A stretch of DNA of 6,101 nt, taken from positions 1 to 6,101 of the forward strand of contig JAPPFU010000112.1 of assembly GCA_028875085.1 (NCBI GenBank). Reading direction: 5' to 3'. The position numbers were made by a program, and so were the translations under genes. The stretch is from Chloroflexota bacterium (lineage in GTDB: Bacteria > Chloroflexota > Dehalococcoidia > Lucifugimonadales > Australimonadaceae). Shown piece after piece: positions 1 to 4,780 of the stretch. The number at the start of each line of letters is the position of its first letter. The stretch's first letter is position 1. Below the pieces are notes generated by a model, which searched no databases, had not been told where the DNA came from, and saw only the letters and a program-made list of their open reading frames with translations.

Positions 1-19
1 TGATGTTTATAAGAGACAG
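1..19 (+). other. Probable Nextera/Tn5 mosaic-end adapter remnant (not genomic)
   Basis: These 19 bases match the Tn5 mosaic end used in Nextera libraries (AGATGTGTATAAGAGACAG) at 17 of 19 positions; the mismatches are at positions 1 and 7. The last 12 bases, TATAAGAGACAG, are identical to the mosaic end. The stretch is far less GC-rich than the rest of the window, sits exactly at its left edge, and ends where the bioY reading frame begins. The best reading is untrimmed adapter at a contig end, so genomic sequence begins at base 20. A real Tn5-type transposon end is much less likely because no transposase or target duplication is visible. Confidence 0.9.
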
Positions 20-262
20 CCCCACGACGGCGTAGAGCGCAAGGCTGGCGGCGCCGCGATTGGCGCCGAGCGCGCCGCCCGTCAGCAGCACGGCCAGCGT
101 CTGCCCGGTGATGGGCACGGGCGTGAAGGGGAGTTTGACGGCGATCTGGGCAAAGAGGGCGACGAGAGCGGCGAAGCCGATAACGAGGGCGGCGTCACGG
201 AGGAGGCCGCTGCCGGGGAGGAGCGCGTCGGCGAGGTTGGAGCGATGGGCGGCGGCCTGCAA
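20..262 (-). CDS. bioY: BioY biotin transporter (ECF S-component), N-terminal fragment
   Basis: BioY is the membrane substrate-binding S-component of the energy-coupling-factor biotin importer; it works alone or with EcfA/EcfA'/EcfT. Only the first 81 codons are present. The translation shows a short cytoplasmic lead (residues 1-22), a hydrophobic helix (about 24-42), the family signature PFTPVPITGQT at 45-55, and the start of further membrane segments (about 56-81, with GALG at 63-66). This signature loop is highly characteristic of BioY. The start is TTG at 262, chosen because a perfect AGGAGG (268-273) lies five bases upstream and no ATG is available in frame nearby. The gene is broken by the end of the sequence, not biologically: the next in-frame codons are adapter. 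A full BioY is usually about 180-200 residues, so more than half is missing. It is divergent from the Rieske gene. No biotin-synthesis gene or biotin-repressor site was recognised nearby. Confidence 0.88.
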
Positions 263-267
263 GGGCG

Positions 268-273
268 CCTCCT
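268..273 (-). promoter_or_regulatory. Shine-Dalgarno of bioY (decides a TTG start)
   Basis: On the minus strand these bases read AGGAGG, the full anti-16S complement. Five bases separate it from TTG at 262-260. This perfect site is the main reason to accept a TTG start for bioY. Confidence 0.8.
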
Positions 274-289
274 GGCAGGGGATGGCGCA

Positions 290-298
290 AGTATAGCA
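290..298 (-). promoter_or_regulatory. Extended -10 promoter for bioY
   Basis: The minus strand reads TGCTATACT here: a TATACT hexamer (295 to 290) preceded by the TGn extension. It matches the sigma70 extended -10 consensus at all but one position of the hexamer. At 17-base spacing the -35 region reads GTAGTG, a poor match, which is usual for extended -10 promoters. Transcription would start near 283, giving a leader of about 20 bases that just holds the bioY Shine-Dalgarno. No transcript data support it; the call rests on sequence and position. Confidence 0.6.
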
Positions 299-331
299 GC
301 CCCTCCCGTTCGCACTACGGGGAGCCGGACG

Positions 332-383
332 GCGCGCCGCTTCACAATGGGCGCGCGGTGGCGCTAGAATCGGGGGCGCGCGG
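332..383. repeat. GC-rich inverted and direct repeats around the Rieske promoter
   Basis: The 10-mer GGGCGCGCGG occurs twice in direct orientation, at 349-358 and 374-383, 25 bases apart, flanking the -10 hexamer. GCGCGCC at 332-338 forms an inverted repeat with GGCGCGC at 350-356, with an 11-base gap that contains the -35 hexamer. The placement would suit an operator. In DNA this GC-rich, such repeats also arise by chance, and no known regulator site is matched. Confidence 0.4.
341..370 (+). promoter_or_regulatory. Sigma70-type promoter of the Rieske-hydrolase unit
   Basis: TTCACA at 341-346 (five of six to TTGACA) and TAGAAT at 365-370 (five of six to TATAAT) are separated by 18 bases. Transcription would start near 377, giving a leader of about 48 bases before the Rieske start codon. 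In a sequence this GC-rich, two such hexamers at near-ideal spacing in the only sizeable intergenic gap are unlikely to be accidental. This promoter points away from the bioY promoter. Confidence 0.65.
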
Positions 384-412
384 CTCGTGCAAGCCACGCT
401 AGCAGGGACGAT

Positions 413-418
413 AAGGAG
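413..418 (+). promoter_or_regulatory. Shine-Dalgarno of the Rieske gene
   Basis: AAGGAG lies six bases before ATG at 425, near-ideal spacing. It fixes the start of the Rieske gene against other frames open in this region. Confidence 0.8.
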
Positions 419-424
419 AGTCGG

Positions 425-754
425 ATGGCCTTGACGGAGTGGGTGGCGGTCGCCAAGGTGGGCGACCTGGACGACAACGACATGATGATGGTAACGGCGG
501 GGCCGGAGGAGATCCTGCTGGCGCAGGTCGGCGGCCAGTACTACGCCATCGACAACTGGTGCACCCACGCGGGCGGCATGCTCGACCAGGGCATCCTCCA
601 CGCCCAGAACCTCGAAGTGGAGTGTCCCCTTCACGAAGGCTACTTCCACCTCGAGACGGGCGCGGCTCGCGTTCCCCCCGCCGAGGAGGATGCCATCGCC
701 TACGCCGTCAAGGTCGAGGGCGACGACATTCTGGTGGGGCCTAAGGACGGCTAG
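425..754 (+). CDS. Rieske [2Fe-2S] ferredoxin-like protein (NirD/BphF type)
   Basis: This is a small soluble one-electron carrier of 109 residues, the usual size for stand-alone Rieske ferredoxins of ring-hydroxylating oxygenases or the NirD subunit. It has no signal peptide or membrane segment, so it should act in the cytoplasm. The two cluster-binding boxes are complete: C46-T-H48 (in WCTHAGG) and C67-P-L-H70 (in ECPLHEGYF), separated by 18 residues. The fold ends with the typical PPAEED...YAVKVEGDDILV strand region. One oddity is Glu71 after the second cluster histidine, where ferredoxins of this type usually have Gly (CPxHG). The start is the ATG behind AAGGAG. The gene leads a two-gene plus-strand unit; the hydrolase follows after about ten bases. 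No oxygenase or reductase partner lies in the window, so its redox partner is unknown and a specific name such as bphF or nirD is not justified. Confidence 0.9.
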   Translation: MALTEWVAVAKVGDLDDNDMMMVTAGPEEILLAQVGGQYYAIDNWCTHAGGMLDQGILHAQNLEVECPLHEGYFHLETGAARVPPAEEDAIAYAVKVEGDDILVGPKDG

Positions 755-764
755 CGCCCGCGCG

Positions 765-1571
765 TTGCCTCCCCTGCTCCCCGGCCGCGTCCGCGAATAC
801 TCCGCAAACGGCCCGCCCGTGCTGATGGTGGGCGATATCCTCGGCGGCTACGCGTCGTGGGGGCCGCACGCGGCGCTGCTGGGCGCGGACCACCGCTTCA
901 TTGCGGCGTCGCCGCTCGTCGTCGCCTGCGCCGCCGCCGGCCAAGCCCCGCCCGAGCCGTGGGGCATCGGCGTGGAAGGCGAGGCGTTGGCTGCCGCGCT
1001 CGACTCTCTCGGCCTCGATACCGCCCACGTCGGCGGGTGGTCGCTGGGCGGCTCCGTCGCGCTGGACTTCGCCATGTCGCACCCCGGCCGCGTCCGCGAA
1101 AGCGAGCGGGTCGAGCCGCAGGCGCGCTGGGCGCTGCGCGCCGCCGGGCACCACGCCGACGCCGATGGCGATATCGCATTCATCCAGGCCTACGCGGCCA
1201 TGGACGACGTGGATGAAGAGGCGCTGGCCGCCTTCTTCCACCACGCAGGCGCCGTAGCCCCGGGCATCCGCCCCCAAGACAGCCGCGCGTGGCCGCTCGC
1301 CTGGGCGCATCGCAACGCGCTGCGCTACGCCGCGCGCGTCGGTGAGCATCGGGAGGATGCCTCGCGCCTCGCGGCGGTGACCGCGCCCAGCCTAATCGTG
1401 CGCGGCGCTTCGACCATCAGGCGTGACCGACTGGTAACGGACACGCTTGCCGCGCTCCTGCCCAACGCGCAACTGCTGACGCTGCCGGGCGGCCACGCAA
1501 GCCACCTCACGGCCATCGACCGCTTCGTCCGCGCGTTCCGGCGCCTCGTCGCGGAGGCGGAAGGGCGCTGA
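765..1571 (+). CDS. Alpha/beta hydrolase fold protein with atypical active site
   Basis: The frame encodes about 268 residues. The fold shows as a first core strand PPVLMVGDILGGYASW (about residues 17-32), a nucleophile elbow GGWSLGG with Ser93, and a C-terminal PGGHASHL with His244, the likely catalytic histidine. Substrate and reaction are unknown. The usual HGxxG oxyanion motif is replaced by VGDILGG. The position where the acid normally sits after the late strand (GxxD) reads GAST. Strand 6 reads RVRESERVEP, unusually polar, with Glu117 as a possible substitute acid. The start is uncertain: TTG at 765 keeps the first strand and lies just after the Rieske stop, but has no clear Shine-Dalgarno. 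The longer ATG at 690 would overlap the Rieske gene by 65 bases, encodes low-quality sequence there, and has a GAGGAGG directly abutting it, too close for normal initiation. The gene is probably co-transcribed with the Rieske gene and is convergent with menA. Confidence 0.72.
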   Translation: MPPLLPGRVREYSANGPPVLMVGDILGGYASWGPHAALLGADHRFIAASPLVVACAAAGQAPPEPWGIGVEGEALAAALDSLGLDTAHVGGWSLGGSVALDFAMSHPGRVRESERVEPQARWALRAAGHHADADGDIAFIQAYAAMDDVDEEALAAFFHHAGAVAPGIRPQDSRAWPLAWAHRNALRYAARVGEHREDASRLAAVTAPSLIVRGASTIRRDRLVTDTLAALLPNAQLLTLPGGHASHLTAIDRFVRAFRRLVAEAEGR

Positions 1572-1583
1572 GAGGGCGGCGCG

Positions 1584-2492
1584 CTACGCCAGGCGCGAGA
1601 GCGCCAGCCCGGCCGCGAGCAGCAGCCCTGCGCGCCAGTGGAGGCTGGCGGTTCGCACCATCAGGCGATTCATGTCCGCGCGGTCTTGGGCGCGGCGGAG
1701 CATCGCGACGGCGCCCCATCCCCACGGCGCGGTGGCGAGGGCGGCGAGCGCCCATAGGTAGGCGGGCGCAGTGGCCAGCGCCGAGCCGAGCAGCGAGGCG
1801 TAGCCCGCGCCGAGCAACGCCGCGTACACCGCCTCGCTCCGTTCGCGGCCCAGGCGCCCGGCAAGGCTGCGCTTGCCGTTGGCCCGGTCTTCGTCCACGT
1901 CGCGCAGGTTGTTGCAGTGGAGGATGGCGGTTACGAAGAAGGCGACGGGCAGGGCGAAGAGCAGCGGCGCAAGCGCAAGCGTCTGCGTCTGAACGTAGTA
2001 GGAGGCGCAGACCATAAGCACGCCCATCAGCAGGAAGACGGCGGGCTCGCCCAGGCCAACGTCGCCGATGGGGCGCGGCCCGGCGCTGTAGAGGTAGGCG
2101 GCGGCCACGGCCACGAGTCCAACGGCGAGGATAGGCCAGCCCACCTGGGAGACGATGGTCAGTCCGGCGGCGACGCCGTAGCCGAAGGAGAGCGCCATGC
2201 CGAGGCGCACGGCGCCCTGGCTGAGTTCGCCGCGCCGGAGCACCTTGTGGGGCGCAAGGAACTTGGCGGATGCGCCTTCGCGGCGGTGGTCGGCGTACTC
2301 GTCGGTCAGGTTAGTTCCGATCTGGATGGCGACGGAGCCGGTGAGCGCCAGCGCAAAGAGCGTCCAGTCGAAGCCCGCCCCCGCCGCCATCGCGGAGCCG
2401 ACCAAGACGGGGATGATGGACGCGGTGAGCGAGAAGGGCCTGGCGGCCCAGAACCATGCGGCGGCCTTGGGGCGGCGCGCGGCGGCGGCCAT
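1584..2492 (-). CDS. menA: MenA, 1,4-dihydroxy-2-naphthoate polyprenyltransferase
   Basis: MenA is a UbiA-superfamily integral membrane enzyme that joins a polyprenyl chain to 1,4-dihydroxy-2-naphthoate with loss of CO2, giving demethylmenaquinone. The 302-residue product has the usual size and about eight or nine hydrophobic helices. The first magnesium-diphosphate motif is N61-L-T-D64-E-Y-A-D68, and the second is N194-N-L-R-D198-V-D200-E-D202 followed by GKRSLAGRLG. The loop YSAGPRPIGDVGLGE (135-149) is typical of MenA rather than UbiA or heme O synthase. ATG at 2492 begins two bases after the menB stop (TAG 2497-2495). An in-frame TTG at 2501 would add three residues and overlap menB by seven bases; neither start has a clear Shine-Dalgarno, so translation is probably coupled to menB. 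It is the last gene of the minus-strand series. Its stop lies 12 bases from the convergent hydrolase stop, leaving no room for an ordinary intergenic terminator. Confidence 0.93.
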   Translation of the reverse strand: MAAAARRPKAAAWFWAARPFSLTASIIPVLVGSAMAAGAGFDWTLFALALTGSVAIQIGTNLTDEYADHRREGASAKFLAPHKVLRRGELSQGAVRLGMALSFGYGVAAGLTIVSQVGWPILAVGLVAVAAAYLYSAGPRPIGDVGLGEPAVFLLMGVLMVCASYYVQTQTLALAPLLFALPVAFFVTAILHCNNLRDVDEDRANGKRSLAGRLGRERSEAVYAALLGAGYASLLGSALATAPAYLWALAALATAPWGWGAVAMLRRAQDRADMNRLMVRTASLHWRAGLLLAAGLALSRLA

Positions 2493-2494
2493 CG

Positions 2495-3298
2495 CTACCA
2501 AGGCTGGCGGCGGTAGGGGGAGAAGTCGGGCTTGCGCTTCTCAATGAAGGCGTTGCGCCCCTCCCGCGCCTCCTCCGTCTGGTAGAAGAGGCTGGTCGCG
2601 CCGTGAGCGATGGCCTGCATGCCGTACACCCAGTCGGTATCGGCGTTGAAGGACGCCTTCAGGAAGCGCAAGGCGGTCGGGCTCTTCGAGAGCATCTCGC
2701 CCGCCCAGGTCAGCGTCTCCTCTTCTAGTTGGGCGAGGGGCACCACCTTGTTGACCAGGCCCATCTCGAGCGCCTCTTGCGCCGAGTACTGGCGGCACAA
2801 GTACCAGATCTCGCGCGCCTTCTTCTCCCCCACGATGCGGGAGAGCATCACGGAGCCGAATCCGGCGTCGAAGCTGCCGACACGCGGCCCTGCCTGGCCG
2901 AAGATGGCGTTCTCGCTGGCGATGGTGAGGTCGCACAAGAGATGCAGCACGTGGCCGCCGCCGATGGCGTAGCCGTTGACGGCGGCGATGACGGGCTTGG
3001 GCATCGCGCGGAGGGTGCGGTGGAGCTCCAGCACTTGGAGGCGCGGCACGCCCGATTCGTCCTCGTAGCCGCCGTGGCCGCGCTTCTTCTGGTCGCCCCC
3101 GGAGCAGAAGGCGCGCTCGCCCGCACCCGTCAGCACCGCCACACCAACGTCATCGTCGTGCCACGCGTCCTTGAAGGCGTCGATCATCTCGTCAACGGTC
3201 AGCGGGCGGAAGGCGTTGAGCACCTCGGGCCGGTTGATGGTGACGGTGGCAACGCCGCCGCCCTTGCGGTAAAGGATGTCGGTGTAGACGCTGCTCAT
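2495..3298 (-). CDS. menB: MenB, 1,4-dihydroxy-2-naphthoyl-CoA synthase
   Basis: MenB is a crotonase-fold enzyme that closes the second ring of menaquinone by Dieckmann-type condensation of o-succinylbenzoyl-CoA. The 267-residue product is slightly shorter than the E. coli enzyme. From memory of E. coli MenB the active residues align with a constant offset of 19: oxyanion glycines in SGGDQ (67/68) and GGGH (G114), Tyr78, Gln135 and Gly137 in GQAGP, Ser142 and Asp144 in GSFD, Trp165, and Tyr239 from the C-terminal arm. The QxG pair with Trp marks the bicarbonate-dependent class, where bicarbonate replaces a carboxylate side chain. The C-terminal EKRKPDF is also typical. ATG at 3298 has GGAG seven bases upstream (3309-3306). 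It follows the dienelactone hydrolase gene by 46 bases and runs directly into menA, consistent with a men pair. The remaining men genes are not in this window. Confidence 0.96.
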   Translation of the reverse strand: MSSVYTDILYRKGGGVATVTINRPEVLNAFRPLTVDEMIDAFKDAWHDDDVGVAVLTGAGERAFCSGGDQKKRGHGGYEDESGVPRLQVLELHRTLRAMPKPVIAAVNGYAIGGGHVLHLLCDLTIASENAIFGQAGPRVGSFDAGFGSVMLSRIVGEKKAREIWYLCRQYSAQEALEMGLVNKVVPLAQLEEETLTWAGEMLSKSPTALRFLKASFNADTDWVYGMQAIAHGATSLFYQTEEAREGRNAFIEKRKPDFSPYRRQPW

Positions 3299-3344
3299 GG
3301 CTGCTCTCCCGTCTGCAAGATATGGGCGGCGCCCCGATGCTCGG

Positions 3345-4064
3345 TTAGGCGCTCAGATGCTTGGCAAAGAAGGCGAGCGTCTTGTCCCACGCGTCGGTGG
3401 CGGCCTCGGCGCGCCAGCTGCCGCGGTCTTCGCACATGAAACCGTGTCCGGCGCCGTCGTAGGCGTGGAACTCGTGCGTCTTGCCCAGACGCGTCAACTC
3501 GGCGCCGATGGCCGCCACGTCGTCCGGCGTGGGATTCTGGTCGTCGTTGCCGAACAGACCGATGATGGGGGCGGAGATGTTGGCGGCGTTGGCCAGCGGC
3601 CCGCCCTCGCCGACGATGCGCCCGCCGTAGTACACGGCGGCGGCGGACAGGCCCTCGACGGCGGTTGCGGCGAGGAAGGAGACGCGCCCGCCGAAGCAGT
3701 AGCCGGTGATGCCGGTGCGCCCTTGGAGCGCGTGTGGATAGGCCTGGAGGTAGCGCATCACGGCGTTCAAGTCGTTCACCAAGCCGCCGTCCGTTAGCGA
3801 CTGCATCAGGCCGCGCGCCGTGTCGAAGTCGGTGTAGGGGACTTCGAGCAGGCGCCCGGAGCGGTAGAAGATGTCGGGCGCGGCGGCGACGTAGCCCTCC
3901 TCCGCAAAGCGCTGCGCGATGCCGCGGATGTTGGCGTTCACGCCGAATATCTCTTGGACGACGATGACCGACGGATGCGGCCGGTCGTCGTCGGGACGGT
4001 AGAGGTAGGTGGCCATCGTTCCGTCCGGGGTCTGAACGTCGACGGTCTCGTGTGTTACTGCCAT
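3345..4064 (-). CDS. Dienelactone hydrolase family protein
   Basis: This is an alpha/beta hydrolase of the dienelactone hydrolase family, cytoplasmic, about 239 residues, the normal length. The Cys-His-Asp triad is complete: Cys123 in GYCFGG, Asp175 in FGNDD (Asp174 is the neighbour) and His207 in GAGHGF. The family glutamate that holds the resting cysteine is Glu38 in VQEIFGVN. Cys123 has the same number as in the Pseudomonas enzyme, as I recall it. True members open dienelactone to maleylacetate in chlorocatechol breakdown, but many relatives have other or unknown esters and lactones as substrates, and no catechol-pathway genes are near. ATG at 4064 is preferred because GGAG (4075-4072) lies seven bases upstream and the protein then starts with the expected strand leading into TPDG. 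An upstream ATG at 4097 would add 11 residues of non-family sequence. It lies 100 bases after recR and 46 before menB on the same strand. Confidence 0.93.
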   Translation of the reverse strand: MAVTHETVDVQTPDGTMATYLYRPDDDRPHPSVIVVQEIFGVNANIRGIAQRFAEEGYVAAAPDIFYRSGRLLEVPYTDFDTARGLMQSLTDGGLVNDLNAVMRYLQAYPHALQGRTGITGYCFGGRVSFLAATAVEGLSAAAVYYGGRIVGEGGPLANAANISAPIIGLFGNDDQNPTPDDVAAIGAELTRLGKTHEFHAYDGAGHGFMCEDRGSWRAEAATDAWDKTLAFFAKHLSA

Positions 4065-4095
4065 AGGAGCGCTCCGTTGGGTGCGGGATGCGGGC

Positions 4096-4125
4096 ATTGT
4101 CGCACAGGGCGCGCTCGCGCGTCAG
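4096..4125 (-). promoter_or_regulatory. Weak candidate internal promoter before the hydrolase-menB-menA genes
   Basis: On the minus strand CTGACG (4125-4120, four of six to TTGACA) and GACAAT (4101-4096, four of six to TATAAT) are 18 bases apart, in the largest gap of the minus-strand series. It could give the metabolic genes transcription independent of dnaX. Both hexamers are mediocre, so this is only a candidate. Confidence 0.25.
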
Positions 4126-4134
4126 GCGCCTCGT

Positions 4135-4148
4135 TCGCCTCGAGGCGA
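4135..4148. repeat. 14-base perfect palindrome in the recR-hydrolase gap
   Basis: TCGCCTCGAGGCGA is identical on both strands. It lies 17 bases after the recR stop and just before the weak promoter candidate. It could be an operator or a small hairpin. No T-run follows on either strand, so it is not a typical intrinsic terminator. The rest of the 100-base gap (4065-4164) holds only the hydrolase Shine-Dalgarno and GC-rich sequence. Confidence 0.45.
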
Positions 4149-4164
4149 GCGCGGGGCGCCCGTC

Positions 4165-4779
4165 CTACGTCATCTGCTCGCGGCCTTGGAAGGCGCGGGC
4201 GAGCGTCAGGTCGTCGGCGTATTCGAGGTCGCCTCCAACCGGGAGGCCGCGCGCCAGGCGGCTCACCCGCTCCACCAGGGGGGCGGCCAGTTGCCGGACG
4301 TACATCGCCGTCGCCTCGCCCTCCACGTTCGGGTTCGTCCCCAGGATCACTTCGGCCACCTCGCCGTCGGCGAGGCGCGCGAGCAACTCGCGGATGCGCA
4401 GGTCGTCGGGGCCGATGTTGCTCATCGGGTCGATGACGCCGTGGAGGACGTGGTAGAGGCCGTTGTAGACGCCGGTGCGCTCCATCGCGAGAACGTCGAG
4501 AGGCTCCTGGACGACGCAGACGCGGGAGCGGTCGCGCCGCGCGTCGGCGCACACGGAGCAGGGGTCGTGTTCGGTGATGTTCTGACACTGGGCGCAAAAG
4601 GTGGTGCGCTCCTTGACCGAAAGAACGGCCTCGGCCAGCGCCTCCGCCTCCCCCGCGGGCATGCGGATGAGGTAATAGGCCAGGCGCTGCGCCGACTTGG
4701 GGCCGATGCCGGGCAATTTGTGGAACTGCTCGATGAGGCGCGCCACGGGCGCCGCGAGCGACGGATGGCCCTGGGTCAT
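4165..4779 (-). CDS. recR: RecR recombination mediator
   Basis: RecR acts with RecO (and RecF) to load RecA on single-stranded DNA at gaps, forming a ring clamp around DNA. The 204-residue product has the family's normal length and domain order: an N-terminal helix-hairpin-helix with LPGIGPKSAQRLAYYL (22-37), a four-cysteine zinc site (C62, C65, C74, C77), a Toprim domain beginning VCVVQEPLDVLAMERTG (87-103) with Glu92 and Asp95, the NPNVEGEATA segment, and the C-terminal RLARGLPVGGDLEYAD region. ATG at 4779 begins one base after the ybaB stop (TAG 4783-4781), with no strong Shine-Dalgarno, so translation is probably coupled to ybaB. This placement directly after dnaX and ybaB is the classical arrangement across bacteria. 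Confidence 0.97.
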   Translation of the reverse strand: MTQGHPSLAAPVARLIEQFHKLPGIGPKSAQRLAYYLIRMPAGEAEALAEAVLSVKERTTFCAQCQNITEHDPCSVCADARRDRSRVCVVQEPLDVLAMERTGVYNGLYHVLHGVIDPMSNIGPDDLRIRELLARLADGEVAEVILGTNPNVEGEATAMYVRQLAAPLVERVSRLARGLPVGGDLEYADDLTLARAFQGREQMT

Positions 4780-4780
4780 G

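Noticed and set aside
1..19. A genuine Tn5/IS50-type transposon end
   Set aside because: No transposase, no second end and no target duplication, and the match is to the engineered mosaic end at the very edge of the sequence.
60..296. A 78-codon plus-strand frame opposite bioY
   Set aside because: It is antisense to the recognised BioY frame, has no recognisable domain, and would run through the bioY promoter and Shine-Dalgarno.
82..345. An 87-codon minus-strand frame beginning MKRRAVR
   Set aside because: It overlaps bioY in another frame, is rich in Pro/Arg/Ser as expected for shadow frames in GC-rich DNA, and its start has no supporting signal. The bioY frame explains the region.
741..1349. 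A 202-codon minus-strand frame opposite the hydrolase
   Set aside because: Antisense shadow: no family resemblance, Arg/Gly/Ala-rich composition, and the opposite strand encodes a recognisable nucleophile elbow and fold.
765..1571. MenH (SHCHC synthase), suggested by an alpha/beta hydrolase beside menA and menB
   Set aside because: MenH normally has an Arg directly after the elbow (GYSxGGR) and a standard HGxxG; this protein has GWSLGGS and VGDILGG, and it lies on the opposite strand with its own promoter.
1917..2516. A 199-codon plus-strand frame opposite menA
   Set aside because: Composed mostly of Gly, Glu, Arg and His with no domain; menA on the other strand has clear motifs and membrane helices.
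2729..3439. A 236-codon plus-strand frame opposite menB
   Set aside because: Antisense to a near-perfect MenB; composition is that of a reverse-complement shadow.
4109..4120. GCGC-rich hairpin as a terminator after recR
   Set aside because: The stem is only four or five base pairs and no T-run follows on the minus strand.
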